A stretch of DNA of 64,000 nt from Melastoma dodecandrum (taxonomy: Eukaryota; Streptophyta; Magnoliopsida; Myrtales; Melastomataceae): assembly GCA_029817715.1 (NCBI GenBank), contig JARUPY010000356.1:1087001-1151000 (forward strand), given 5' to 3'. A program made the position numbers and the translations under genes. Position 1 is the stretch's first letter; each line of letters starts with the position of its first letter. The notes below the pieces were generated by a model. It was not told where the DNA came from. It saw nothing but the letters and a program-made list of their open reading frames with translations, and made no database searches. Below are positions 10,620-22,572 of this stretch, one piece after another.

Positions 10620-12942
10620 TGTAATGACCCTGAAATTTCGAGAAGTGAAAGAGTGTGACTTTAACTGAAGTGTTGACCGAAAACTAGACGTTTGACCGAG
10701 TCAAATCCGACGTGGCGTGGAAGTTTAATACGTTCGTTGTCAGCTGACGTAATATCGAATATTATCGTGGTTTTGGTTCGATTTCGTGTGATTATATCAC
10801 GCGGGAAAGAGGACGCCTGGACTCAAACGGAATCGAATCGAAGTTGCGATAATGCTCGTGTTACGCCGCGGATTTGATTAGGACTAATTGATCAATGAAC
10901 CGATAATACTAAAGTAGCGGCTAAAAACGGATAGCGTGTCGGTAGGACAAGATGACGATTGGGAGATAAGATTTTAGGTGAGGATCCTGAGGAAAATGAT
11001 CTTCGACCTATAAATTGTGATAAGAGGGCAGGCCATGGACGCCCATAAGCAATCATACAAAAAGATTATATGATAAGGAAAAGAAAGAAAATAAAAAGAA
11101 GAGGAAGCCTGCCGACGAATTGTAAGGGGATGAGATTATTTAGATTAGCATTCTCCCTGAACCACACATATCTTATCTAAAATCGAGTTAAAAGAAAGGA
11201 GGAAGTGTGAACGAGGAAACAACTTTTACCGTATTCCTCATTCTTCCCCACCGCGGCAACGGAGAGTTACTGAGAGAGAGGGAGACGCGTTCATCTCCAT
11301 CGTGGATAGGAGACCATTGTTTCGGAGGCGAGGAACGCGAGCGGGGAGGAGTTTCCCTGAACGGTTGAGCATTGGAACGAAGTACGCCCCCCTTTCCCTG
11401 TCTCTTTTCTCTGCTATGTTGCTTGTGAATGTGTGGGTATGTAGATTGGTTCGCGATTAGTGTGCGCTAGTCACAGGGGAAGGTTAGGGCGGAACATTGG
11501 GTCGTAGGGGAGGGACGTGGAGCCTCCCCTCTGTTTTTCGGCTGCCCGTATATACGGGGATGAAAAGGCCCCAGTTAGTGTATCCGACATTGGCTGACCG
11601 TTGAGGATCGTACAGATCCTTGGCGAGTGTTCTTGGAATGAACTCCACTTGGGAAAAATCTGAGTGAAGCTCAGAGTTGGAGACGCGAGATCGGGAAGTG
11701 CAGTCCAGTGACGTACTAACCGCTTGTGAATGAGAAATGCCGTTCGAATCAGGCTGTTGTTAAACCATACATCAAGCTGGTTAGAGATTGGATGTGTATC
11801 TAGTGATGGGTGTGTGTTGGTCGAATGAAAATGAAGTTTAATCATGCGAAATCGTGGATGCGTGTGCGTCCTGTTCGGAGAGTGCAGCCCAGCTGAATCA
11901 TTGTTGTATTATGCGCTTCAGTACTTGAAATTTGCAATCGGTTGAAATTAATTGGGAATAGTAAGCGTGGTTGACTGGAGTTGCTTTTGTCATTGGAAAT
12001 TATACAAAGAAATCTTGGACGTGGGCCGACGGAAATCCCAAGAATTGTTGATTGTTGCATTTGGTTATACATTGTGAAATGTCAGGGCCTCGTGAAGTTT
12101 CTTCTGCAGGATTAAGAGTGGTGGCTGGGGGTTGTATGGTGGGGGCCGGCTACAACAATAGAGCCTTGGTTCCTTCCGGATTGGACTGGTTGCGCCGACT
12201 TCGGTGGACGGCGGTTGGGGTTCGGTTAGTGTCCAAGCTGTCCTTTAACGTCGATAGGTGCCGATCGCCGCCAACAACCTGGACTAGCTACACTGATTGG
12301 ACCCTTCGATGGAATAGTAAGAAAACAAATTTCCTGCTTGTACTGCGGCCCTGAGAGAGATTGGAATACGAATATAGAACCTGGTTGGGATTTATGTGGT
12401 GGTTTCCCGACCGTGGGTCGGAGGAGAACGGGGAGGCGACGACCACTCGCGGTCGTGCCTGCTGGCCGTTACCCGGGCGCTCCCAGAGGGTGGGGACGTA
12501 CTGTGAGGGTCCTGCCACCGAACGAAGTGTTGATTTACGAGAGATGAGAGAATGAGGGAGTCGCTTGAGGGTTGTGAGCGTTATTGGATTTGTCCTAGAT
12601 TTCTGTATATATGTTGATTCGTATTGCTTATTGTACATTCCGTATGCTGCATTAAAAGACCTTTTATAAAGATTGCATGTTAGGAAAAGTTAGGGGTCTC
12701 ATGTTTCGTATGTGCATAGGGTGAGGCGTACTCGGCGATTTATTGCTGACCCCAATATGAGACTATTTTTTTTAGTGTGACGCAGGAATAAGATGGTACA
12801 GAGTACACGTGGCTCGGACTCACGAGATCAAATAATAGAGGATGCCACAGTGGAGGTAAAGAATTGTCGTTTCCGCTGTTTGACCGTCAAACGATGGTTG
12901 ACTATTCTGATTAATTGAAAAAAAATTTTGGAGGTCGTTTCA
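10620..12942 (+). repeat. 5' LTR of the Tekay-like element (LTR1)
   Basis: It starts TGTAATGACCCTGAAATTTC and ends AGGTCGTTTCA, 2323 bp, and matches LTR2 along its length with scattered substitutions and small indels. It is followed directly by ACCAC and by flank sequence rather than a primer-binding site, so on its own it has the structure of a solo LTR in element X. Minus-strand open frames in it (for example 11471-11845) recur in LTR2 and are treated as shadows. Confidence 0.88.
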
Positions 12943-13292
12943 ACCACCCTCGAGGATTTCGGAGCCAACAAACTGACTTCTAAGACATACCACTCGTGTG
13001 GACGTGGGTCGTAAATTCCTTTGACTTCGGGGTTAATTAACCGTCCTTTAAGACGTGCATCAGTACAGACATGGGTCGTAAAATCCATTGATTTCGGGGC
13101 TATTAAACTGTCCTTTATGACGTGTGTCCTATGCAGGCGCGGGCCGTAGACTTTCACTGACTTCGGCATCACCATTCAGTCATATAGTCTAAGTAGACTA
13201 GAACTGCAGGTCTGGTGTGATTGTCTCCGTTATGGGTTGTGCGTCTATTGTGGGCTTCGTTAGAAACAATGGGCCCAAAATAGCCTATCGTG
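12943..13292. repeat. Extra copy of the X-LTR right flank between LTR1 and the gypsy interior
   Basis: This 350-bp block matches 21103-21452 closely and the corresponding part of the solo LTR (about 26880-27245) more distantly. It ends at CCTATCGTG, then departs from the other copies six bases before the TCAACA word. A normal element would have LTR1 joined directly to a primer-binding site, so the block marks a rearrangement. Confidence 0.82.
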
Positions 13293-13460
13293 AATGATAA
13301 GACTTGACAGAGTCTGGCAAAGTAAATAAAAGATAGACACAAGCGCACTCACCTTTGTCAGGGGAATCTTTCTGAGTGCGAATAGACTTGAATGGGTACA
13401 GTAGGCGTTCCCGTGAGTTGAAAATACCACACGTAGGGCTAGTTGACAAACGAAAACTTA

Positions 13461-13468
13461 TTATAAAT
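13461..13468 (+). promoter_or_regulatory. TATA box ahead of the extra ORF
   Basis: TTATAAATAGG begins at 13461, 73 bp before the ATG at 13541. It is a good plant TATA consensus, and the spacing suits transcription starting near 13490-13500. Confidence 0.45.
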
Positions 13469-13540
13469 AGGAGCAGTCAGTGAAAAATCACATCCTAGCC
13501 AGAAAAATCACAAGTAATACCCCTAGTGAATCCAGTTAGT

Positions 13541-13999
13541 ATGGCAAATCGCGGCGAAGGTCGATACCCAGGACGCATGCCTGAACTTCTCAAAGGCAAG
13601 ACAGGCTCCAGTGGTGATCTAGATGGTGAAGCTCCAGAGATTCTAGAAGCCGGAAACGCTCTGAACTTGGCCCTGGATGACGAGTTCCAGCCGTCCTTTG
13701 TCACCGTTACGGAGTGCTTGAACCTTCTCCCAGGATTCCTGACCGGCTGTGGACATTATTCGTGCCCACCAGAGCTTACCACCCCACTATTGAGGCGTCT
13801 GATAGCAGACCTTGCAGCGATTGAGGATGAGGACGTTCCTGTCTACCGTCTTGAGAAATGCTATGAGTTTCGAGATCGCGTGAATAGCATTCCTGGTTTG
13901 GATCAGCGCGTAGAGGATTTCTACTTAGCAATCGTAGAGGCTGCCCGTAGCGAGCTTGAGGTTGCGGTAGCTAACTTCGCGCGTGGTCCCCAGAATTGA
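13541..13999 (+). CDS. Uncharacterised 152-residue acidic protein inside the Tekay-like element
   Basis: An uninterrupted frame runs from ATG at 13541 to TGA, although the neighbouring gag-pol has stops and a frameshift. The frame stays open five codons further upstream, starting with GTG. The product is rich in Asp, Glu and Leu, with a Gly/Pro-rich N-terminus (MANRGEGRYPGRMPELLKG) and a helical-looking C-terminal half (RRLIADLAAIEDEDVPVYRL, FYLAIVEAARSELEVAVANF). I see no zinc knuckle, protease, signal peptide, membrane segment or known domain. It lies 302 bp upstream of gag and has its own TATA box. It might be a captured host exon, an accessory ORF of this lineage, or a chance reading. No function is proposed. 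Confidence 0.5.
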   Translation: MANRGEGRYPGRMPELLKGKTGSSGDLDGEAPEILEAGNALNLALDDEFQPSFVTVTECLNLLPGFLTGCGHYSCPPELTTPLLRRLIADLAAIEDEDVPVYRLEKCYEFRDRVNSIPGLDQRVEDFYLAIVEAARSELEVAVANFARGPQN

Positions 14000-14183
14000 A
14001 CGCAGATTTGTATGTGAACTGAGTGTATTTGTCATGTGTGAGTGAGAATCTTGTCAGAGTGAGTGAATGGTCATTTCTGGTACTGTTACCATGTGATCGA
14101 CAATTTGCAGGCGAATAGTAACCCTGCATGTGTGAGTGTCAGTTTTTAATAAATCGTGAATTATTGGACCTTGAATCTTGGTA

Positions 14184-14191
14184 GTATAAAA
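14184..14191 (+). promoter_or_regulatory. Internal TATA box upstream of gag
   Basis: GTATAAAAGG at 14184-14193 is 111 bp before the gag ATG at 14302. A second internal TATA is unusual, because LTR elements normally start transcription in the 5' LTR. It may be a fortuitous motif. Confidence 0.35.
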
Positions 14192-14301
14192 GGTTGTGGA
14201 TTCACCAGTTTGAAACACGCCAACATCAAATACTTAGAATCAACTAGCTGAACTACTCCCCCGCCAAATACTCAACTCAAACATTTCTTTGACTTATTCA
14301 G

Positions 14302-17300
14302 ATGGCAGATGACACCGGAAGCAACGTTGCCGGGGGTTCTCATGCACCTGGAACGGCACCAACGGACCGTCGCCGGCTGAGGATCATCAAGGAGGTGGGG
14401 AAAATGAACCTCCCTATCTTCAATGGGACAGAAGGTCCCGAGCGGGCCCAGACTTTTCTACAGGATTGGGACCGGATATTCAAATATCTGGAGTATACTG
14501 AGGCCGAGAAGCTGGCGGTGGCTGAATACCACTTGCGAGGGGGTGCCGACCTCTGGTGGATCTCCTCTGCAGCTGCCGTTCGTGCACACTATCAGGGTTC
14601 GACATGGGAACAATTCCGCCAGGCCTTCCTGGATAAGTACTTCCCGGCCACCATGAGGCTTGATAAGATCAGAGAGTTCGAGTTGCTCGAGCAAGGGGAC
14701 ATGACGGTTGACGAGCACGAGCGCAAGTTCACTGAGCTTACTAGGTATGCTCCAGGCCAGGTAGCTACGCCGGAACAGAGGGCTCATAGGTGTCTGATGA
14801 GCCTGAATCCAAGGATCCGTTCCAAGCTGGTGCCGCTTTCGTCACAGACCTTTGAGGAGCTCTACCACCGAGGTCAGGCCATACAGAGAGCACTGAAGGA
14901 TAAAGACGCGCTGAAAGCACGTAAAGGGAAAGAGGAGGCTGGACCATCAAAGAAATCCGAAGGACTCTTTAGGGGAGTGAGCTGTTTCTTTGGGGGAAGC
15001 AGGAGGCCCAGTTCTAGTGGGATCTCCAAACCTAGTGGCTACGGCCGAGGTGCTCGCCCAGCTCATTCACCTACCTGTTCTCGCTGCGGACGATCCCATG
15101 GAGGATTGGCGTGCCCGGCTATTGGAGTCACTTGTTTCCAGTGTGGCGAGCGAAGCCACATTCGGAACCGCTGTCCACAGCTGACTAGGAGCCATATTGG
15201 TGGTGCTGGTCCCTCATTTGCTGGGTCTCGTTCCATGTCTGGCAAAAGTGCATCCAAGGGCTCGATTAACCAACCGGCAGGATCTGGCTGTGTCAGCGCC
15301 ATAGGCCGAGGACGAGCGGGTCCCTCCAGCAACGCCATGTCAGGTATGATTCTTGTCAACGGGTGGGACGCCACGACACTTTTTGATACGGGCGCCACCC
15401 ATTCCTTCATCTCTCAGAGTTTCGTGGATAGATACGGCTTCGTTATGGATTTGAGAGGTAGTCCTCTACGAGTATGGATGCCCAATGGGGAGAGCATGCC
15501 GATGCGATCAGTATGCAGGAATTGCGAGATAACGGTAAACTTTCTCCAGTCACGTATTGATTTGGTTGTCTTTCAGATCAGGGAGTTTGATGTCATACTA
15601 GGAATGGACAGGCTGATGACGTGCCACGCCATGGTAGATTGCGTCAGACGAGAGATTTTATTCAAAGTTCCAGGACAACCAGTCTGTGCATACTCCGGGA
15701 AGGAGTACCAGTGTGACGGGATTCCCTTGATAGCGGCGATGGAGGCCCAGCGGATCTTGCGTGATGGTGGCGAAGCTTTTCTGGTAGTGGTGCTGAATCT
15801 GAAGGAGGAACTTCCGAGTTTGCAGGACATCCCCGTAGTACGGGATTACGAGGATGTGTTCCCGGAGGAACTTCCTGGATTACCACCGTCAAGAGAAGTG
15901 GATTTTGTAATTGATGTTGTTCCAGGTACGGAACCTATTTCCCGAGCCCCGTATCGTATGGGGTTTGCTGAGTTAAGAGAGTTGAAGGTGCAACTTCAGG
16001 AGTTATTGGATAAGGGGTTTATACGCCCCAGTGTGTCTCCGTGGGGTGCACCTGTGTTGTTTGTGAAAAAGAAGGACGGTACGATGAGAATGTGTATTGA
16101 TTATCGTATGTTGAATAAAGCCACCATCAAGAACCGGTATCCTTTGCCACATATTGATGATCTTTTTGATCAGCTTCAGGGATCCGTAGTTTACTCTAAA
16201 ATCGATTTAAGATCAGGGTATCATCAGATCAGGGTGCGGGATTCTGATGTTATGAAAACAGCCTTTCGCACCAGGTACGGACAGTACGAATTCCTGGTGA
16301 TGTCTTTTGGACTGACTAACGCTCCAGCGGCTTTCATGGAGTTGATGAACCGCATTTTCCGACCCTACCTTGACCAGTTTATAGTGGTGTTCATAGATGA
16401 TATTCTGGTATATTCTAAAAGTATGGAGGAACACGCGGATCATCTGATATTGGTTTTAGAAGTTCTACGACAGAATCAGTTGTATGCCAAGCTAAGTAAG
16501 TGCTAGTTCTGGATCAGCAGCGTGAGCTTCTTGGGCCATATTGTATCCGCAGAGGGTATTGCAGTGGATCCATCCAAAGTCGAAGATGTTCTGAATTGGC
16601 CTCGCCCTACTACAGTGACTGAGATGCGGAGTTTCCTCGGCTTAGCTGGGTATTACAGACGCTTCATTGAGGGATTCTCTCGCATTGCTAGACCTCTAAC
16701 CCAGCTACTGAAAAAGGGTACCGCCTTCGAGTGGACTCATGATTGTGAGAAGAGCTTCCTCGAGTTAAGGAACATATTGAATTCTGCACCAGTGTTGGTA
16801 TTGCCCAGTGGCAGTGGAGGATTCGCAGTCTACTGTGATGCTTCTTATTTTGGATTGGGTGCTGTGCTGATGCAGCACGGCAGGGTAGTAGCTTACGCTT
16901 CTAGACAACTTAAAGTTCATGAACAGAACTACCCAACCCACGATTTGGAGCTTGCTGCAGTAGTCTTCGCATTGAAATTCTGGCGCCATTATCTGTATGG
17001 CGAGACTTTCGAGATATTCACCGACCATAAGAGCTTAAAGTATCTGTTCTCTCAGGATTGAACATGAGACAAAGGCGGTGGATGGAACTGATTAAAGATT
17101 ACGACTGCACGATCTCTTACCATCCAGGCAGAGCAAACGTGGTTACCGATGCATTGAGCCGAAAGACTACCTCCCTAGCCAGCATTGAGGTAGAAGAATG
17201 GCGACTACGCGAGCAGGTAAATGAGATCGGTGTTAGAGTTGGATTCAGTGGCAGTGGGCCTCTACTTGCTACCATGATCATTGGGTCTCAGTTGATGGAT

Positions 17301-18719
17301 TTAATTCGCGCAGCCCAACTCGAAGATCCATACCTGACGGAGGAGCAATCCAGGTTGCAGGATCAGGCAGATACTGAGTTTAGTGTGTCTGATGATGATT
17401 TGTTGAGGTACCAGGAACGCATCTGCATACTTGCTCAGGAGGATCTACGGAATCTGATAATGGATGAGGCACATTTGAGTGCGTATAGTATCCACCCCGG
17501 GGTCACTAAAATGTACCAAAATCTACGGAAACAGTACTGGTGGTCAGGTATGAAAAGAGACGTGGCTCGGTATGTGAGTCGCTGCTTGACCTGTCAGCGG
17601 GTCAAGATTGAGCATCGCAGACCGGGTGGAGAACTTCAGCCATTGCCAATTCCCGAATGGAAATGGGATGATATCGCTATGGATTTTGTGACTAACCTGC
17701 CCAGGACAGTGCAGGGTTTTGATTCTGTTTGGGTGATAGTGGACAGATTGACTAAATCTGCTCACTTCATCCCTATTAGTGTGACATACTCGGTTGCCAA
17801 ATTGGCCAAGCTGTATGTGAAGGAAGTCATTCGCCTTCACGGTGTTCCCAGTGTTATAGTTTCGGATAGGGATGCGAGGTTTACTTCTCGGTTCTAGAGC
17901 AATATACAGCGGTCATTGGGCACGAGGTTGAATATGAGCACTGCCTTCCACCCTCAGACAGATGGCCAGACCAAGCGCATCATCCAGATACTTGAGGATA
18001 TGTTGAGAGCTTGTGCTTTAGATCTGGAGGGCTCGTGGGTAGATCAGCTACCATTAGTGGAGTTCTCATACAATAACAGTTACCAACAGAGTATCCAGAT
18101 GGCTCCCTTTGAAGCTCTGTATGGCTGCCCGTGTAGAACTCCTTTATGTTGGAACGAGAGTGGAGAACAGACAGAATTAGGACCTGAGATGGTCCGTGAT
18201 ACTACAGAGATGATCAGGCTTATTCAGGATCGTCTTCGCGCCGCTCAGAGTAGACAAAAGAGTTATGCAGATAGGCGGCGCAGGCCTCTTGCGATTGAGA
18301 TAGGAGATTACGTCTTTCTGAAAGTATCTCCTACCAAGATGAACCTCCGATTTGGGCTTAAAGGAAAATTAAGCCCGAGATATATTGGACCTTACGAGAT
18401 CTTGGAGAGGATCGGGAGTGTGGCCTACAGGTTAGCCTTACCCCCCAGATTGGCAGAGATCCATAACGTCTTCCATGTATCTATGGTTAGGAAGTACGTC
18501 CCAGATCCTCGACATGTGCTGCATGATGAGCAGATTGAGGTGGCTCCGAACTTACAGATTACTACGGAGCCCGTGGAGATAGTTGATAGGATGGAGAAGC
18601 AGTTCCGTCATCGAGTGGTTCCTATGGTGCGAGTTCGTTGGTTACATGGGAATATTGAGGAGTTCACTTGGGAAACAGAATCCAAGATGAAAGAGATGTA
18701 TCTGTACTTATTTGAGTGA
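14302..18719 (+). pseudogene. Ty3/gypsy (Tekay-like) gag-pol polyprotein, broken
   Basis: Frame 1 (14302-16506, 734 codons) holds the retrotransposon gag domain, two zinc knuckles ([13 protein letters not shown] near residue 259, [14 protein letters not shown] at 278), the aspartic protease motif DTGA at residue 362, and RT with FIDD at 698-701. A TAG at 16504 stops it where the RT thumb should continue. RNase H follows to about 17060, where a frameshift occurs. Integrase has its HHCC zinc region (about 17470-17600), the first two catalytic Asp (MDFV, SDRD), a TAG at 17895, and then QTDGQTK, where the catalytic Glu is replaced by Lys (codon 17973-17975). The end carries a GPY-like region and a chromodomain-like tail (VRWLHGNIEEFTWE). 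These enzymes copy element RNA into DNA in particles and insert it in the nucleus. With two stops, a frameshift and a dead integrase site this copy cannot transpose itself. Confidence 0.93.
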
Positions 18720-18761
18720 GAATGATATGTACAATGAAATTTCGGGGACGAAATTTAAATT

Positions 18762-18774
18762 AAGGGGGGTAGAT
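18762..18774 (+). other. Polypurine tract of the Tekay-like element
   Basis: AAGGGGGGTAGAT lies directly before the LTR2 start TGTAAC and after the AATTTCGGGGACGAAATTT motif typical of this lineage. It is where plus-strand DNA synthesis would be primed. Confidence 0.85.
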
Positions 18775-21102
18775 TGTAACGACCCTGAAATTTCGAGAAG
18801 TGAAAGAGTATGACTTTAACTAAAGTGTTGACCGAAAACTAGACGTTTGACCTAGTCAAATCCGACGTAGCGCGGAAATTTAATACGTTCGTTGTCAGCT
18901 GACGTAATATCGAATATTATCGAGATTTTGGTTCGATTTCGTGTGATTATATCACTCGGGAAAGGGGACGCCTAGACTCAAACGGAATCGAATCGAAGTT
19001 GCGTTAATGCTCGTGCTACGCCGCGGATTTGATTAGGACTAATTGATCAATTAACCGATAATACTAAAGTAGCGGCCAAACACGGCTAGCGTGGCAGTAG
19101 GACAAGATGACGATTGGGAGATAAGATTTTAGGTGAGGATCCTGGGGAAAATGATCTTCGATCATAAATTTTGATAAGAGGGCAGGGCATGGACGCCCAT
19201 AAGCAATCATACAAAAAAATTATATGATAAGGAAAAGAAAGAAAATAAAAAGAAGTGGAAGCCTGCCGACGAATTATAAGGGGATGAGATTCTTTAGATT
19301 AGCATTCTCCCTGAACCACACATATCTTATCTAAAATCGAGTTAAAAGAAAGGAGGAAGTGTGAACGAGGAAACAACTTTTACCGTATTCCTCATTCTTC
19401 CCCACCGCGGCAACGGAGAGTTACTGAGAGAGAGGGAGACGCGTTCATCTCCATCGTGGATAAGAGACCATTGTTTCGGAGGTGAGGAACGCGAGCGGGG
19501 AGGAGTTTCCCCGAACGGTTGAGCATTGGAACGATGTACGCCCCCCATCCCCTGTCTCTTTTCTCTGCTATGTTGCTTGTGAATGTGTGGATATGCAGAT
19601 TGGTTCGCGATTAGTGTGCGCTAGTCGCAGGGGAAGGTCAGGGCGGAACATTGGGTCGTAGGGGAGGGACGTGGAGCCTCCCCTCTGTTTTTCGGCTGCC
19701 CGTTTATACGGGGATGAAAAGGCCCCAGTTAGTGTATCCGACATTAGCTGACCGTTGAGGATCATACAGATCCTTGGCGAGTGTTCTTGGAATGAACTCC
19801 ACTTGGGAAAAATCTGAGCGAAGCTCAGAGTTGGAGACGCGAGATCGGGAAGTGCAGTCCAGTGACGTACTGTCCGCTTGTGAATGAGAAATGCTGTTCG
19901 AATCAGGCTGTTCTTAAACCATACATCAAGCTGGTTAGAGATTGGATGCGTATCTAATGATGGGTGTGTGTTGGTCGAATGTAAATGAAGTTTAATCATG
20001 CGAAATCGTGGATGCGTGTGCGTCCTGTTCGGAGAGTGCAGCCCAGCTGAATCATTGTTGTATTATGCGCTTCAGTACTTGAAATTTGCAATCGGTTGAA
20101 ATTAATTGGGAATAGTAAGCGTGGTTGACTGGAGTTGCTTTTGTCATTGGAAATTATACAAAGAAATCTTTGGACGTGGACTGACTGAAATCCCAAGAAT
20201 TGTTGATTGTGGCATGCGGTTATAAATTGTGAAATGTCAGGGCCTCGTGAAGTTTCTTCTGTAGGATTAAGAGTGGTGGCTGGGGGTTGTATGGTGGGGG
20301 CCGCTACAACAGTAGAGCCTTGGTTCCTTCCGGAATGGACTGGTTGCGCCGACTTCGGTCGACGGCGGCTGGGGTTCGGTTAGTGTCCAAGTTGTCCTTT
20401 AACGTCGATAGGTGCCGATTGCTGCCAACAACCTGGACTAGCTATACTGATTTGGACCCTTCAATAGAATAGTGAGAAAACAAATTTCCTGCTAGTATTG
20501 GGGCCCTGAGAGAGATTGGAATACGAATATAGAACTTGGTTGGGATTTATGTGGAGGTTTCCCGACCGTGGGTCAGAGGAGAACGGGGAGGCGACGACCA
20601 CTCGCGGTCGTGCCTGCTGGCCGTTACCCTGGCGCTCCCGGAGGAGTGGGTGAGGACGCACTGTAATGGTCCTGGCACCGAACGAAGTGTTGATTTACGA
20701 GAGATGAGAGAATGAGGGAGTCGCTTGAGGGTTGTGAGCGTTATTGGATTTGTCTTAGATTTCTGTATATATGTTGATTTGTATTGCTTATTGTACAATC
20801 CGTATGCTGCACAAAGAGACCTTTTATAAAGATTGCACGTTAGGAAAAGTCAGGGGTCTCATGTTTCGTATGTGCATAGGGTGAGGCGTACTCGGCGATT
20901 TATCGGTGACCCTAATAGGAGACTATTTTTTTTAGTGTGACGCATGAATAAGATGGTACAGAGTACACGTGGCTCGGACTCACGAGATAAAATAGTAGAG
21001 GATGCCACGGTGAAGGTAAAGAATTATCGTTTCCGCTGTTTGACCGTCAAATGACGGTTGACTATCTGATTAATTTGAAAAAAAATTTGTAGGGTCGTTT
21101 CA
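18775..21102 (+). repeat. 3' LTR of the Tekay-like element (LTR2)
   Basis: It runs from TGTAACGACCC to GGGTCGTTTCA, 2328 bp, parallel to LTR1. It is followed by the target duplication ACCAC at 21103-21107 and then by the resumed X LTR. Confidence 0.9.
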
Positions 21103-21469
21103 ACCACCCCCAAGGATCTCGGAGCCAACAAACTGACTTCTAAGACGTACCACTCGTGTGGACGTGGGTCGTAGACTCCTATGACTTCGGGGTCAATTAA
21201 CTATCTTTTAAGACGTGCATCAGTACAGACGTGGGTCGTAAGCTCCATTAATTTCGGGGCTAGTAAACCGTCCTTTATGACGTGTGTCTTGTGCAGGCGC
21301 GGGCTGTAGACTTCCACTAACTTCGGGGTCACCACCCAGCCATATAGTCTGTGTAGACTAGAACTGCAGGTTTTGTGTGATTGTCTCCGTTATGGGTTCC
21401 GCGTCTATTGTGGGCTTCGTTAGAAACAATAGGCACAAAATAGCCTATCGTGTCAACATCATGTTAACA
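21103..21469 (-). mobile_element. Right part of the X 3' LTR (its transcriptional start side)
   Basis: It continues the LTR interrupted at 10619. The shared order with the uninterrupted copy at 26004-27262 shows the Tekay element inserted at ACCAC. On the minus strand it begins TGTTAACATGATGTTGACAC directly after a polypurine tract. An alternative LTR boundary is TGTCAACA at 21451-21458. Confidence 0.7.
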
Positions 21470-21487
21470 TAAGCCCCCTTTTTTGCT
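21470..21487 (-). other. Polypurine tract of Tat-like element X
   Basis: On the minus strand this reads GCAAAAAAGGGGGCTTA, directly followed by the LTR start TGTTAACA. The same arrangement (GGGGACTTA then TGTTTAACA) occurs at the 3' LTR of the larger Tat element at 39115-39130. Confidence 0.72.
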
Positions 21488-21550
21488 GAGGGGACTTCTG
21501 TCGCCTGAGCACTTTTGACATTGCTTGTTTCAGACGGAAAATCTTTTATC

Positions 21551-21655
21551 TTCTGCAGAAAGAAAACCTTTCGTCTTCTCCCTTCTGCAGAAAGAAAGCC
21601 CTTCGTCTTCTTCCTCTTATCTTCTGCAGAAAGAAAACCTTTCGTCTTCTTCCTT
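21551..21655. repeat. Short direct repeats with CTGCAG cores
   Basis: Three copies of TTCTGCAGAAAGAAA followed by a TTCGTCTTCT word start at 21551, 21583 and 21622. They lie in the non-coding 3' region of X. Function is unknown. Confidence 0.7.
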
Positions 21656-22430
21656 CCAAACTTTCTTTAAAAACCCTTACAAACTCTTTGGAAATCCTCA
21701 CTTCCTGCCTCGATGATGTCCCTTATCTCCACCTTCCAAATCTTGGGTTTTGCTTCCAAGCCTTGCTTACCGGTATGGTCCCCCTAATTACAGAGTCCTT
21801 CATCTTCTTCTGTTGAGAACTTTATGGATCTCTTGAAGATATGCGGTTTCTTTCGTTTCCCCCCCGTTGAGAGACCAGTGGTATAGAAATTGTTCTCCAC
21901 TTGGCTCGGAGAGCGGGGACACGAGGCTGGTGATTCCCTGTGTTGCGTGCAGCCATTGCCTTGCTTGCAGATGCTAGTGCTCACAGGTAACTAGACAACC
22001 CTCAGCGCTGATACAATTGAGTGTTATGGAGCGTACATGCTGGAGCCCTACTACCTGTTTAAAGACAAGCGACTGTACGTCTCCGTAACAAGGCATATCT
22101 GTCCTACTGGAGGTTTTCCTGGGGTACACGCTACTACTGGTTCTCCTTTCCTGTAGTTCATCCTATTCTTTTGCAAAGAAGAATCTTCCAACAACAGTGT
22201 ACCCTTCCGCAAGAGACGCCCACAGCACGCAATCCAAAGGCTGGACAACCTCGGAAGGCCATTCAGACAGCCAAGTATTGTTGCAAATGGCTCAGATCTA
22301 GTCCTGGAGTAAATGAAAACCCTGGGGCTGCATTGTCTTCATCCATTCGACATTACAACAGGCCCCTTGACCTCGAAGGGCAGAAGGCCTACAGTGTTCA
22401 GTGCCCCATCCATACGCGAGCTTTCTCTTG

Positions 22431-22572
22431 GCCCAGTGAGACAGACCGTAGGTATTCACAAGTTGACTCGTTACTGCCAGACTCTAGGGAAGAAGAGGGT
22501 GAAAGCCCAGTGAGGTAGACCGTAGGTATTCACGAGTCGACCCGCCACTGCCAGACTCTAGGGAAGAAAAGG
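22431..22572. repeat. 74-bp tandem duplication in the X 3' region
   Basis: Two copies beginning GCCCAGTGAG at 22431 and 22505 share words such as AGACCGTAGGTATTCAC and CTGCCAGACTCTAGGGAAGA. No protein family was recognised across 21690-22700. Confidence 0.75.

Larger units (their letters stand above)
10620..21102 (+). mobile_element. Tekay-like Ty3/gypsy retrotransposon, rearranged at its 5' side
   Basis: The outer ends are TGTAATGACCC at 10620 and GGTCGTTTCA at 21102, flanked by the 5-bp duplication ACCAC (10615-10619 and 21103-21107). It comprises LTR1 (10620-12942), a 350-bp copy of the external flank (12943-13292), an extra ORF (13541-13999), a damaged gag-pol (14302-18719), a polypurine tract and LTR2 (18775-21102). 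Lineage is assigned from the TGTAACGACCC termini, the GGGACGAAATTT...AAGGGGGG tail and the C-terminal chromodomain-like segment. It sits inside the LTR of element X. Confidence 0.85.

Noticed and set aside
11471..11845. Minus-strand frame of 124 codons, recurring at 19568-19999 in the second Tekay LTR
   Set aside because: Its conservation is explained by the two LTRs being copies of one sequence. No domain or start context supports a gene.
13526..13540. Earlier start for the extra ORF at 13526
   Set aside because: The codon there is GTG. The first ATG is at 13541, which was used.
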